Part shown: one piece after another, positions 20,655-33,300 of the stretch
How the letters are laid out: the number at the start of each line of letters is the position of its first letter
Numbering within the stretch: position 1 is the stretch's first letter
Program-made: the position numbers and the translations under genes
The notes under the pieces: model-generated
Told to the model about the DNA's origin: nothing
The model's database searches: none
The model's input: the letters and a program-made list of their open reading frames with translations, nothing else
Source of the DNA: Bolinopsis microptera
Taxonomy: Eukaryota; Ctenophora; Tentaculata; Lobata; Bolinopsidae
Length of the DNA: 64,000 nucleotides
Assembly: GCF_026151205.1 (NCBI RefSeq)
Contig: NC_087082.1
Coordinates: forward strand, 4,843,908-4,907,907
Direction of reading: 5' to 3'

Positions 20655-21600
20655 AGGAACTTATGATGTTATGAAATATGAAATATGAATACCTTAACAA
20701 AGCATTATATAGTTGGTTGATGAACGCGTGTCTCCGGGCAGTCTTTCTCGTGTTCCACACGATCTGGAGTTCCTTGCGAAGTAGGTCGTGGTTTCGTATC
20801 ATCTGGGCAATACGATCAGCTTTCACTATATCAGATTCGACAAAACGATGCTTACAGATGTCTTCAGCGAGGAAGATCTAAGGTGTGTGGTCAGCAGGGT
20901 CCAGTCACAAGAATCGGGGCAGAGTCAGCTTAGCAGTTCCTGGCTTCTAAAGTCGATCCGCTCTGTCGGTGATTATACAACACATTTAATGACCTCTTTC
21001 TGCAACTCTGTATCTTTAGCTGCAGGAGACTTTGCCGCATTTCATACGGTCTTTCCTGTCTCCCCCAACAGATGATACAGGAATGGAAGGATCTGTTATC
21101 ACCGAAACACTATGAAAATTTTACCATGGCTGTTGATGTAGTGTCTTTCCAGCCGTCGGAAGCCTTGTTTACCGGCTCTGTTTCCAAGTGTAGGTTTGTT
21201 TGACGCGTTGGTAGTAGCTGCATACTCTGCTTCTAGCCGGGGTCAGACAGTCTATTCATACAGGGTGGTGTGTAGCCGGGGTGACTTCGCTGATAGATTG
21301 TATCATATCCTTGAAGTGGGGCACTTTCGACTTTTTGAAGGCAATCCTCAGAAATGAGAAGCGGGCTAGGTGCCATATCCGCATTGCCTTTTTCGTAGTG
21401 CTGAAAATGCGAGGCCAGATCTGATGCCGGAACTGTAGCATCAGACTTACGGCGTAAACTTGTCATGTACTCTTAGTAATTCAGTAGTTGCTTCTACTCT
21501 GCATCTTCCTGAGATAGTTTCCCGATCATTCACTCCTTGGGAGGTTTCCCTTGCACCCCCAAACCACTGTTTCTCCCGCGGCTTGAGATGCTTGGCGTAT
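20655..21600 (-). pseudogene. Decayed minus-strand ORF, unidentified
   Basis: On the minus strand protein-like stretches continue across frames. From upstream: a stretch with CRVEATTELLRVHDKF, then TSLRRKSDATVPASDLASHF and ISEDCLQKVESAPLQGYD, a charged middle (TTNASNKPTLGNRAGKQGF), and a helical C terminus (SDIVKADRIAQMIRNHDLL, RKTARRHAFINQLYNALL) ending at a stop near 20656. In-frame stops and frame changes interrupt it several times. No family recognised; the helical, basic character would fit a retroelement gag or ORF1, but this is a guess. Either a degraded element or poor consensus sequence. Confidence 0.45.
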
Positions 21601-22235
21601 ACGAAAGGCTGTTGCTTAAATCACACTTACAAAATATAATCTAACTTTATCGGGTGACTTGCCTTTTAAGAGTTTCCTACGACACGACAGCAGTGTGCTC
21701 GATACCCTTGACGATGGCTTTTACCTGGCATAGATACAACAATTAATACCGCTTAATATTTAATAATAATAATTTCTTATGGAACGTGTGTAGCAATTGT
21801 AGTGATAAATAAACTAACAACGAAGGACGCAGCAAAGTGCCAAGAATCGCAAAGTAAGAAATTAGATCCAAACTGTACGATCTTTTGGCAGGGCGTTATC
21901 ACGTACCAAATATGCATACAGGTTCATAACTATAAACTGGTACTTATTTATCAACTTTACTGTAGTACTGTCACTGTCTACTTTACTGCTGATAGTTGTA
22001 CCTACAATGACTTTGGAATCTTCAACTACTTATAATCTATACACTGTGCACTTCAATTTCAAATAGTTCAGTTGCTGTACATGCAAAATAAAATGTATCA
22101 TCATACATGAACCAATGACTGTACAATGTAATTCGGTGTGATCCAGCTGTGTACCGCAGAAAAGCAAACGAACGCAAACGCAGGAAGAACCAAGTTGAAG
22201 TTTTCTGCAAGTGTCAGGCGAACCGTTGCGCGCGC
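21601..22235. other. Unassigned sequence
   Basis: No supported gene. AT-rich, with a small TAATAATAATAA tract near 21762-21775. Confidence 0.4.
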
Positions 22236-22530
22236 AAATATGGCGCGCCAGAATGTTCCAGTCGATCCGGACCAGTCTTGTACTGTGAAATGTACAGTGT
22301 ACACGCGACGACGCGTGGTAGAAGTTTCGAAGTACCCAGTATATTTAGTTGTTTACAATGTATGTTATGTGTGAAATGGCTGAATTGTAAATTCAATTTC
22401 TGTTTAATTTCATTTTACGTAAGTTGTACAAAACGAAACTCCTCAAGAGTTTCGTAATTTGGTGTTGATGAGTCGTTGTAGAGTCTCGTTGTCACTGAGG
22501 AGTTCGTAGGAGTTCGTACGTTCATCCATG
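22236..22530. mobile_element. Truncated copy of the GAGTTCGT hAT family
   Basis: Matches 19649-19925 of the hAT derivative in direct orientation: AGAATGTTCCAGTCGAT, TACTGTGAAATGTACAGTG, TTACGTAAGTTGTACAAAACG, TTGTCACTGAGGAGTTCG. It carries many single-base indels relative to that copy. The left part is missing; the right end finishes near CATCCATG. Confidence 0.75.
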
Positions 22531-23699
22531 CCTAGGCACGGCTTGCGCGCTTGAAAAATAAAAATGCTGAAGAATCTTAAAAGTAAAACGCCTACCTATT
22601 TCCAAAAATCCACTATCATAATTTACAAGGTCATGCCTTTAGCTTTGGGGAACGCTGGTGTATGCCCCGGGATCCAAAATTTGATCACATGATCATAACT
22701 TTGGCACGTGAACTTATCATACGACGGTAATGATTCCAATTAAATTTTCTTAGTTACATTAGTAGTTTATAGTAGCTAACCGATCACAGATAGGAAGAGC
22801 AAATTTGGGCTTTTGTTCTGCGAACCGTGTGTTTTTTTTTTTGTTCTCGGTGGGCCCGACAGGTTTTTGTTGTGTAGTAGTGCTGGGGAAAACAGCTTTG
22901 ATTCTCAATGATGTCAATATTGGTAATTGCCATTAGTGCCACAGTTGCTGTGGAAAAAAAAGTTATGTTCCCACCCCCCAATTATATATCGTAGAAGGCA
23001 ATGATTTTACGCACATCACCATGCATCTGGCTGGATAATTAAAAACAAGGCAAACTGACCTTTAGACTTGACCACCAGCAATATCATTATATCCCATAGC
23101 TCGAAATAATAAATGCTTACATAGAAAAATCTGGCTGATCTTATCACATTGTGGTCCCGGGGTTCCCCGGTTAAAGCCGCCTTACAGGAATGGGTCCTTT
23201 TACAGCCCAATTAAACTAGTCATGCCAGTACTGTCATTATACTGTAAACAAACTATTTAAAAAAGAATTTTTTGTAGAAGAAGAATAAGATAGCTTTTGC
23301 TAGAAATTTTAAATTGTAAGCCTTAGAGCATCTTCCAATTTTAAAAATTTAAAAAATAACATTTTACCCTCACTATGAGGTGGTGGTTCAACTTAACTAA
23401 ATTTCAACTTTGAGTAATAGATTATTAGGTCACAACCAAAATATAGTTTTGACTTCCCATTTTGCATGTGCTTTTCCATTATTAGAATTTATGTATGGTA
23501 TTGATTGAATAATTGTACTAAATATAACTTTTGTTTATTAAACTTTTGTTTTATTATACTCACCTATTTCTCGTCTTTCCTCCTTCCATTCCAAACTTAT
23601 TTTAGAATCCTCATTTCCATTCCACTACGGAATGAGTACAAGGTAAAACTCTTTAAATATAAAATGAAATGGTTAATCAAATAAAAACAAGATTGAGAA
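22531..23699. other. Unassigned AT-rich sequence
   Basis: No gene or known repeat recognised. Short ORFs on both strands show no domain-like pattern. Confidence 0.4.
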
Positions 23700-25290
23700 G
23701 AACAGCCAGAGACACTTCGTCCTTGTCCGTGCTACTGAGGGCTGCTGTATGGCTCTGTGCCAGGAACAACAGGATTTTCGCGATTATTTTGGCCAAATTT
23801 CGCGGTACGCGAATTTAACAGGCTATTATAATTTAAACTTTCATAAAATTGGTCGCGGGAGAATGGGAAATTTCGCGATTTCGTACATGCCGCGAATTCC
23901 TTTGTCCTGCTCTGTGCTGGGGCGAGGTGGGCTGGGACATATGGCGGGGGCGCCGGTGGGTTGTCCATTCTAGCGCTGTTGTTCGCCAAACAAGTTCCTC
24001 CAATTCACTGTTAGGTCTCTTATTCTTCTTTCTGCCCGCCTGAGGCGTTTTTGAGTTCTTCTAAAAACTCTTTCAGGGTCGTCTGTATACGCATGCTGAT
24101 GGCAGTTTCCAGGCCTTCTCAGGTCCCTTGATGAGACCATGCTAGAACTAGAAAAGGTAATAGAAGGTTAGACAAAGCGGATACGGGAGGTTTAGAGATG
24201 AAAGTGGGATTTTCAAAATCATAACATAAATCTAAAAAATTTCTTCAAGTAAACAAAATTTGAAGTTAAAAAAATGAAACTCGTGAATGAATCACAATAA
24301 AATAATACAATAAATATCAAACAGAAAGAAGGAATCCTCAGAAAGTCCTTCCAGTTTCTGAGGCTCACAGGCTGTCCAGTGGTACAGTGCCCAAGTGCGT
24401 GTTGGAACGAATTCTCGCGAATCTCGCCATCACGCGAGTCGCTGTGTTGAATCGCACTGCAAATGCCTCTGTTGTGTTTTTCACAATTGGTATCCTCGAG
24501 TTTCTGAAAAACCTTTCTTCGTTCTCCTTGCATACTGCCTGTGATGCTGGACATCACCTGTCTGCACTCTCCTCATCTTGCTTCAACAACTCCTTGCATC
24601 CTTAGTTTTCAAAATGTTTCAGCAGCCTCATCATCGCTGCTTCACCACTCATCTGATTTAGGTTATTGTAGGGGATGTTGATGGCTCCCTCGTAATGGGA
24701 AGGTGGCTAGATCTAAAATTTACACGAATTGTAGCACTCCCGGAAATGTGTAACGGTTCCCGTATACTACCTCCATTTCACAATTAAAAAGTGTTCCTAT
24801 AAATTAACGCAACTCTCCTAATATTACTATGGCCGCTGTAAACAAAGTTAATATATCGCGAAACCTAACGATACTATTTACTATCATTGGCCTTCTCAAA
24901 TGACCATAGACCTTGTATCCCTGGTTTTTTGGGAAGGGTGATAGTGGCATCCTTCTCGATTCTTCTATTGTCCATTTTATTGAATCTGTTATTAAGATCT
25001 GTGTTTTCCTCCTTTAGGTTCATCTCCAGTTTGTGAGATTTGCAGGCAAACCGCTCCTCATGATCGTTGGTGTTTTCTGCTTACTGTTTCGGTGGGGCAC
25101 TGGGCACAGTGCTCGCTTCTCCGTGACTGTTGTTGTGTCGGGTTGTGCATCTCTCAATGTGCTCTGAATCTCCTCCCTTACCTCTTTGTACTCCTGTTTG
25201 AATGTGTTTGGGAGGATTTGTAGCGGTTGAATCGTTTGTCCAATTCTTTCTGCACTATTCTTATGATCCTTTGAGTGGATTTCCATATCG
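23700..25290 (-). pseudogene. Decayed minus-strand coding relics, unidentified
   Basis: Reading the minus strand from 25286 down gives charged, helical fragments (VREEIQSTLRDAQPDTTTVT, FACKSHKLEMNLKEENTDLN, RFNKMDNRRIEKDATITLPK). Then come MSGEAAMMRLLKHFEN, MQGERRKVFQKLEDTNCEKH and SDSRDGEIRENSFQHALGH, and finally a proline-rich block (NPPAPPPYVPAHLAPAQS). They lie in changing frames with stops between. The coiled-coil character and proline-rich end would suit a retroelement structural ORF, but no signature is decisive. The palindromic stretch 23765-23915, with repeated TTTCGCG/CGCGAAT motifs, may be a separate small insertion. Confidence 0.4.
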
Positions 25291-26050
25291 GGTGTGGTGA
25301 TTAGCCCTCACTAGTAGGTTTTCTTCAATCCTCTTATAATTATAAAACAAAATATTGATTATAATTATTAAAGTAATATAATAATTTTTGAAATAATTAC
25401 AATTTATTCTCTTACGTCTTGTTTATCGAAAAGTTGTATAAAACGTATAAATTTTATATCTAAATCTTTGCCGATTATCCCATGAGAGAAAACTCAGGGC
25501 ACTCCTAAGATTAGTCTACTTAGTGGCCAGTGCTCAAGAGCTATGTCCGGGATATTGATTAAAAGATCCAGGTCCGTTCTCTTAAACCCCAAATTCTTTG
25601 ATGGATGCATCTAGAGTCAGGGTGGGTTATTTTGGGCCCTTTTTAGTTAGTCTCCAAGATGGAAAATTATCGCTTAAATAATTCTATTTTGTAAGAAAAA
25701 ATTCAGATATGTAGAAAGTTTGTGTTCTGTTGGCCGCTTTCAGGCAATTTTTCTATGAAATCTGGAATGGCTAATCATTATACGTAAAACTGTCGCCACT
25801 GTATTTATAAAAACTCCAGGGCAGCATCCAGAAGCTCTGTGAGGTACCGTAGTGAAATCTCCAATGAAACTTGGTGTATGGTATTAAAACCTCGCTCGAA
25901 CAAGAAAGAAACAAATTTAATTGGAATGAGGTTACGTGGGAATAAACCGAAAGGGGAATGGTCGTTAGTAACAGTATATGAAATAGGTTGACAGCTGCAG
26001 CCCGACATGAGTTTGCGCACAGGTGTCATGACACACGTGTTTTCGGGACA
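25291..26050. other. Unassigned sequence
   Basis: No gene supported. AT-rich, then single-copy-looking DNA up to the telomere-like repeat. Confidence 0.4.
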
Positions 26051-26113
26051 GGGTTAAGGTTAAGGTTAGGTTAGGGTTAGGGTTAGGGTTAAGGTTAGGG
26101 TTAGGGTTAACCC
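26051..26113. repeat. Interstitial TTAGGG-type array
   Basis: About ten tandem TTAGGG units mixed with TTAAGG and TTAGG variants, ending at TTAACCC. It is framed by similar short sequences (TTTTCGGGACA on the left, GGTTCGGAAAAC on the right). TTAGGG is the standard metazoan telomere unit, so this is an interstitial telomeric repeat. DNA continues on both sides, so it is not a chromosome end in this assembly. Confidence 0.85.
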
Positions 26114-26309
26114 AACCACCGGTTCGGAAAACTCCTTGTTCGCGAAAAATGTGGGCCACTTGGGTTACTGTCAAACTCTGCTGGCTGCTGTGTATGTAAT
26201 CCGCAGCATCTTGATTTGAAAGCTTTTTGATTACTGACTTAGTTTTTTTTTAGAGTTTGGTAATGTTCGAAATTAGTTGCATTGAAATAAAAAAGAAGAT
26301 ATTGTTAAT

Positions 26310-26470
26310 GTTGTTATTGAGACTTCAAACATGAAAAACATGACAAAAGAATGAAAGGAGAATTTAGTGGATAAAATAAATATTGAGATTACAAAGAAAA
26401 ATGAAATGAAAGAAAGAAAATTTTGGCAAAGTACGAGAAGAAAATGAATAAATCAATAATGTAAAGACGA
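26310..26470. repeat. Purine-rich dispersed repeat, related to 37108-37250
   Basis: TTATTGAGACTTCAAACA is followed by a GAATGAAA/GAAAGAAAA-rich purine stretch. The same start and the same order of purine blocks recur at 37108-37250, with many small indels. Similar A/G-rich blocks also occur within the repeats at 32815-33290 and 35390-36140. Confidence 0.6.
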
Positions 26471-27159
26471 AAGATGAAAAGAATGAAAGAGGTTATTTTC
26501 TGGTCAGTTAAGATTAATTAATTCATAAGTAGTTACACAAGCAGAACAGGTACTTTCTTTAGTAATTTTTTTTAATGGTCGTTGCCAGTTGTTGCTGTCT
26601 TGCATTGATGCCATCATGAGACTTCAATTTGATGGTTGTCAGAATGTTTAATGTAGGGGCTTATCACTTCAAGAGTTGATGGGAAAACCAAACCTTGTTT
26701 CCTGCCTCCGTCCTGTTGATGCACCTTTGTCGGTTCTTCTAAACAACATAGAAACTAGTTTTGGTTTCGCTACTTAAGCCGGCTGCGGATTTCTGAAGAA
26801 AAAAAATGTATAGGAATATAGATCTAGTGTGTATAAATATTTATTGTAGATGTAGATGAGTGAGCTGTACTGCAAAAAAGCTAGCAAACCTCTTTGTCGA
26901 TAAAAAAGCTGTGATAACATACAAAGAATGAATAATGGTAATTAAACTGCCTTTAATTTATGATCATAAATGTATTATGTAAGCAAAACGAATTCGATTT
27001 AGAATTAGTCAAGTGAATAATACATTAATACACTCGAAATTTAATCAATTAATATTATTATCCGAAATAGGAAAATAACTCATATATTTAAATATACTTG
27101 GAACTTGTAACAGTTTTAGGTTAAATACTGCACTAGATTTAATGGCTAAGAGCGTGGTT
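26471..27159. other. Unassigned AT-rich sequence
   Basis: No gene or repeat with a clear partner was recognised. Confidence 0.4.
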
Positions 27160-27413
27160 TGAGACGGAATTTAGCTTCATTAGACTTCATGTCTCCCGAA
27201 ATAAACTGCGGAACAAAGTGAAACAAGGATAAGTTTTAAAACGGTAAAACCAAAATTTTCGTCACGCATTGGGACTTTATCAAGGTTACACTTGATAAAG
27301 TCCTATAGCGTGACGACAATTTGGTTTTCAGTTTACTTAGTCTTGTTTCACTTTGTTTTCGCAGTTTTATTTTCGGGAGCGTGAAGTCTAATATGACAGC
27401 TAAATCGGAAATA
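27160..27413. mobile_element. Foldback (palindromic) MITE, about 250 bp
   Basis: A near-perfect inverted repeat centred at about 27290. The left arm has TTTAGCTTCATTAGACTTCA, CTCCCGAAATAAACTGCG, AACAAAGTGAAACAAG, CGTCACGC and GGACTTTATCAAG. The right arm presents the same blocks in reverse complement. The arms reach about 120 bases each, so transcripts or single strands would fold into a long hairpin. No ORF and no clear target duplication. Confidence 0.8.
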
Positions 27414-27689
27414 CTGACAATTTGGACGGAAATGGCCCACACGCAGTGATTTCTTTAGTATAGCAATAAACTTAACGGATTGTTTCCTATTCTCTTGATC
27501 GCTAACGAAGTTTCGTATGTGTTTAACCTGCATCTGTCTTCCAACCGTCTATTATTATGGAAATCCTAATATCATGGAAATAACTTATCTTTTTGTCTAC
27601 TCTTGGAAAGGTACAAATTAGCATTTTCATGCAAAAAACGCTGTGCAAAAGTACGGATCCATCCCATTATATTCAATCACTCGTTGGGG

Positions 27690-29510
27690 TAATACGGGAT
27701 AGCTTGGACCGGCCGGTTTAGTTGGACGTGGAGCCGGGTGCTGTATTTCTCCCTCTTGTCCTTGCCGCTGCCCTTTCTACCTCGGCTCCCTAACTCCTCT
27801 TCCCCGATTTCTAGCACAGGCATTCTGATTCAGTTAGTTAGTTATGTCAGCCCCCCCCCGGAAAACATTGACCAGAAAAAAGATAAGCACTTAGTCCATG
27901 GTGCCTGGTAACTGGGCTGTCTTAAGGACTGCGTCAGTCAAACGATATGACCTGTGGTTAGAATATATCTGTCCATAACATCAAGTCAAACATTCTTAGA
28001 AGATTTCTATAAATAGCCAATAGTGTCCCTCGACCATAGGAAATGTAAAATCTTTTTAAATCGATGAGGCCTGAGTTAAGTCGTAAATTTGATTTGGGAA
28101 TGCAGATTACTGTTGTGAAGTTACCAATTTTACGTGAGTACTTGATTCTTTTTCATCCCAGTTTGAAAAATTACTAATAGAATTGTTCGTGCAGACTCGG
28201 CAAAGCAAATTTCTTGTCAAGTGTTTTGAAACCAGAAGAAATTTAAGAGTGAAATAGATTATTGTAAACTAGGTCTTAGTTTACAGATAGAGCAATGTCC
28301 GAACAAAAACTGTGTCTAGAGCACATTGATGCTGTGTGTATTAACAAGTGTACCTGTACAGCTGGCCGGCTGTAGGCACATCGGATCATTATATAACTAA
28401 TATTCTCCTCAGATAGAAAGGACAGATGTAGCAATCATCCACTTATCTTAACAAAACACTATTCTATGATTACGAGAAAATGTCACGGCAGGTTTGATTA
28501 CCACTTTGCAACATCTTAGTGGCTGAGCAGGTACGCATCACTCGAGAAATTATAGAGAATTTGATAGAACATCAAAGTGGATGTTTTTTTTAGGTCGAGC
28601 TTCACGATTTCACACTTGCTGTACTTCATTATAGAAAGGGCTGGTTGTGGGTGGTTCCACAATATCGTTTACGATAACCATTCGGATTGCTGAATCGGTG
28701 TTTAACCAAACTTTATTAACACACAAGTCTCGTTTTTTTCTTTTGCTAGCCAACATATTCGCCATGCTTTTATTATAAGCCGATCTTGAGGAGGTTGACT
28801 TCCCCAAAAGCATGTTTGATCAATTGCTTCATTAAAGATTGTGTGTGGCTTTAATGGCGCAAGATGCAAAGCTTTAAGAAGCTTAAGACGTTCTCAAGAA
28901 CGATGTCTTAATGCCTATTGATGAACTTTAACAGTCAATGTTTGATAGGAGACAATCCTTGCCTGTGACTAAAAATATTTTTTGGCAGCTTCCGTGTTAT
29001 AACTATTCTTTTCATCTTTAATAGACTGTTGAAGAAGGTTGATCGCCTTTCTGTGTGTTTCTCATTGCTTCTTCGACCATTAGCTTTAACCCAGCATCAG
29101 CGCTTTCGTGCCTTAGCTTGATATATAGCCCACCTTGCCTTTTAGATATGAGAACAGTTTTCGAGGGAACCTATAACACCTTTAAATTCCAACCTCATTA
29201 TTCATTGTTTTAGTGATAAGATCTAAGGTGCTCTTCTTGGTTACGTCGTAAGACCATGCCTCAGACCAAAACAGATAATGTTGTTGATTTAGACCGTAGT
29301 TGACTAAAGTTGAAGAATTTAGCCAATGATGATCGATAATCCTAGCTTCTACTTCAAGTGTTTTTGGGCCATTTTTCTGAGGGCAATGATGTTCTGTTGC
29401 CGGCGAGAGGTTTGCGACGGGCAAATACTGGTAACCGTTAGCTCAACGAAGTTCGCAACCTCGGCTCCTCAAGCTCGCCAGAGAGCAAGGTTCACAGTGG
29501 TCCAGTAACG
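27690..29510 (-). pseudogene. Scattered minus-strand coding relics, unidentified
   Basis: Protein-like minus-strand pieces include EVANFVELTVTSICPSQTSR and RRQQNIIALRKMAQKHLK (about 29510-29330), NSSTLVNYGLNQQHYLFWSE plus TKKSTLDLITKTMNNEV (29300-29182), MVEEAMRNTQK and AINLLQQSIKDEKNSYN (about 29090-29000), and a proline/glycine-rich piece (EIQHPAPRPTKPAGPSYP) near 27750. Frames change repeatedly and stops intervene. No family could be named. Probably one or more degraded transposable elements. Confidence 0.35.
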
Positions 29511-32500
29511 GTTACTAACACTTTCTGCCCTCTTATTGAGGGTGAGCTCTTTCAGGTGACCTTACGCCTGATGCAAATCTTCACAAATTCCAGTGTAGTC
29601 AGTTCATTGTACCTTCTTTGGAGGAGCATTTTTGATACGGATAGCATTTCTTAGTGGCCCTGATCTTTTGACGAAACAGGCCAAACCTATAGGGGGGAGG
29701 CCTTATGACGCAGTATCGAGATTTCTGCGTTAGTACCTTCTCCAAGTGGTTGTAGTGATCGAGGTCATTAGTGAGAATGAGCTCTCCGTATTTCTGTTTG
29801 GTGGTGGTTCGTCTCCCGTTTGTCTGTTTGTTCTTTGAAGTAAGAATGGTAACGAATGTGGTTCATGTTTTAGCCAGTGATGTTCTTGTATTGGTATTAT
29901 TCTCGTTATGACTACTTTTTTTGCTTTCTATTTCTCCATTTCCAGCTTTTGTATGCATTTAAAACACGCATTAATCATACTGGAAATAAATTACTTTGTA
30001 GTGGTAATGTGTTTGTTATTTTTATTTTTTCCAGGAAATACCCGTCAGACCTGTTCTATTCTTTATAGCAGCTTAATTAGTTGTTCAGCTCGGTTGAGAC
30101 ATCATACCGGGCCAGGTGATATCTTTGCACCCTTGGTTATTATTACCGTTCATTCATGGTAGTCATTCTATGTTCGCATTACGGGCTTCCGCTTTTGGTG
30201 TGTGAAGCTGTCATAGGAGAAAATTAATTTTCATCTTCCAGGGACTTTTGACCCTTACGTTCACAATATGGTTTCTTTCTTCGAATTTAGGTGGGGTCAT
30301 TTGGCGGCTGCGTGCTGTCTGGGTGCTGTCTGGGCTCCAATTCTTTGCTATATTCAAATATGGCTGAATCATGGTCCCTTCTTCCTGTTAAAAACCAAAG
30401 AATTAATTTACAATTATTGCTTAAATCCTATAAAGTAACTGTAAGATTTGTCTACTGCACACCATCTGAAACGGTTAGCAACAGTTTTCTATTGATTTAC
30501 GGCTTGTCGATAAGTTCCTTCACTTTTGGACTTGAGAAGTGGTGGTTGTTATTCTTTACTTTTGGTTTTACAAATGATAGACTTTAGTGTTTCTTAACAG
30601 AGGTGCAATAGTAGAATCTTCTTCGTTTCTCCGAACTTTCGTCTTAGTGGTGGTTGATCGCCTGTTTGTGGTCTTCTGATTTTCTGAAAATAAAGAACTG
30701 GATGTGGTACTCTATCAATACATTACATAGCTCGAGGGTCCATTCTTATTGTCCTCCAGGGCGTGTGCTCGTATCCACTGTTTTAACCTGGAAGTGACTT
30801 AGTAATAACTAGTATAATAAAAGTTGGTCTTACGTGGCGAGGAAAGTGGGCGTTCCTTGATATGATAATGGTGGGCCCTATTTCCAAAAAACTATAGAAT
30901 TTCGGTTTGTGAGACATTTTACCATTTTTTCGAAAAATGTCAAGAAAAAGGTTCATTATGGTTAAATTAAGTTTCTTAGGCGTGCAAACCTACAATTTAC
31001 ATTATCTGCAAAAGAGAAATAGAGAGTATATAATCGTTTTTGAGTATTAAAAGTGGAATTTCGTTACGGAGTGATTAGATAATTTTTCAAGATTTTGGAC
31101 ACCCCTATTTCTTGAACTAATTTTTATCTCAGATATTCCTTGAACGTTGTATTTGGGACGGCTTCCAGGCACTTTTCCAGAATTTTTCCTTCAATTTAAT
31201 TTATCAAGTAAAAGTGTGTATTGCCTAAGGATTACAAAATTTGAGGGCTTCAAAATTTTGGGTATTGTTCCGGAGGGACTGTTACGAGTGACGCATCAAC
31301 AGTTCTTCATTCACTCGAATATTTCATCATGTTTCATCTGTTCTGGCTCAAATAGTGGAATTCTTTTGCAAATAGATAGATATCCACTTTTAAACAAGGT
31401 TAGACACACAAATATATTGTTGTGAATAAATCAAAATCTGGTTCAAATCCTTGTCTGATCCACAATTCTGAAATAAAAATCCGATATGTGAAAAAATCAA
31501 ACCTGGAGCTTAAAACTCTGTAAATTTCCCTGTAAAATACAGACATTTAATATCACTGTTGAAAAAAATATAAATCAGAGTTCTTTTCAAAGCTGTTGCC
31601 GACAGCTAACAATGTTTCTCCATGGAGGGCGGATTTTACCAACTACTTCAGAAGCTAATCTCTAACTTAAATTTGTAGATCTATGTTGATATAATATCTG
31701 CTTGCTCTAGATATTTGATGGTTACACTTCGGTTCTGACGAGTAAACGGTCTCGGGATGAGAGAGTATCCCTGGTCGTCTGGTCTATCTCTCTGTCAGGT
31801 CGTTGCGCAACTGTTGTTTCAGGCATTGTTACCGCAGTGTAAGGGGGATGTAGGAATTTTCACGTGCTTCCTTAATGATTCTTGATCTTAACTCCAGCGG
31901 GGGTTGACCAAATGTGTGGGTTGCACCCGTAGGGAGAGAGGTTGATATTCTTTAAGTATTCGGGTGAGGGGGAGGCCAAGTGTTGAGGTTGGTGCGAGCA
32001 ATAGGGAGCTGGTTTCTTGGTGGAAGTGCTGTCGGGGGATAGTAACTTCAATCTTCCTGTGGTCTTCTTAGTGGGAGGTTGTTCGTGGGGACAGTTTATC
32101 GGTAATTCTGCCGGAAAATTCGTTCACATAAAATGGATAACTTCCACTTGTACAATTCAGTAATCAGTATGCCAACATAAACCTATCCAGTGTGGAATAT
32201 ATTAGTACTTGCTTTACTACCTTTTGCAACTTATTTTTTTAATCGAATTATTCGAATCCAGTAGCCAGGTTTGTTTCTCACGGATCAAATTATATCGCTG
32301 GCTACATTTAATAAGGTGCTGTTTGTCACTTACTTGACTATTACATTTTTGGTATTTCTTGACTGATTTTTATTTGTTTGTCCTATGTTTCACCACAAAG
32401 ATTTCTGTGTGGAGAAAGGAAATAGTTATGTTTATATATGATGCCGTAAGATCCTGAATAAAAGACAGGATTTAGAATTATACTGTTTTAAGTCCTCTAT

Positions 32501-32600
32501 GACTCTATGAAGACGTTCCCTCATACACTCTTCAGTACGCCTCAGAAGCTGGAAGGTTGTGTGCATTAGAATATGTCTCACTTCCGCTCAAATACCGGAA
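29511..32600. other. Long stretch without supported genes
   Basis: Several ORFs of 60-100 codons exist on the plus strand (29877-30587, 31147-31425), but none has a recognisable domain, start context or splice structure. No tandem repeat or inverted repeat stood out. It is probably old repeat-derived or intergenic DNA. Confidence 0.4.
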
Positions 32601-32814
32601 CAACTCAGTCGTAACCCTTGTTAATACTTTAAACAGGTATTTTTCACACCAAGAAAAGAAAAGTGTGTGCAAAGTTGAAAAAAGTAAATTGACAAAAAAA
32701 GTTATTGTAACAAGATGAAAAAAGGAATGAAGAAATGAAAAGAAATGAGTGACCCTATATAAATGCGTTCCCTGTACAACACAGAATTAGTTACGCTAAA
32801 ATCGTTATCCACAA

Positions 32815-33290
32815 ACTGTGTTATATAGAGGCGGAAATACTGTCTTAAGATACAAAGAAAAAGGGGAAATGAAAGAAAGAAAAGTGCAAGATATGAAAAC
32901 AAGAAGAAAAAGCAAAGTTATTAAGAATTTTGTTAAAGATCAATAATTGGAAATATGAAAAATATGTGACCTAGTGCAGCGAAAAGATGTGTATTATAAA
33001 AACAGAATTTGGCACATTATCTTTCTAAAGTATAAAAGGTTTAGTGTCAATTACACGCCCCGCGCCCTGCACGTTTCAGAGGTAAGGAATTTGTTGTTGT
33101 GGTCCGTGTTCTCACCAGTTGCCCTTTTTAAACACTCTTATCGGAGTGAAGTTGCATTTTGGCTCTCCGCAGTGCTTGTGCGGGAGTATGTACAAGCAGT
33201 TACGGGGCTCTCCGCACGTGGTGAATAGCCAGCCACTCGTTTTCTGGCAGTGTTCACTTTTTGTGCCAGTGTCCCTGTTTATTGAAAATA
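32815..33290. repeat. Dispersed repeat unit, copy 1 (CTCCGCACGTG family)
   Basis: Starts GTTATATAGAGGCGGAA, runs through an A/G-rich block and TAGTGCAGCGAAAAGAT, TTTGGCACATTATC, CCTGCACGT and TCTCACCAGTTGCC, and ends in a CTCCGCACGTG-rich part and AGCCAGCCACT. The same order of blocks is present at 35390-35680 and 35681-36140. Copies differ by many one- and two-base indels, mostly in homopolymers. Confidence 0.75.
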
Positions 33291-33300
33291 CACTTATTGA

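Noticed and set aside
26051..26113. Chromosome end
   Set aside because: The TTAGGG-type array is only about 60 bases and unrelated DNA continues on both sides.
31438..31455. tRNA-type B box (GGTTCAAATCC) suggesting a SINE or tRNA
   Set aside because: No A box, no cloverleaf and no repeated copy could be found.
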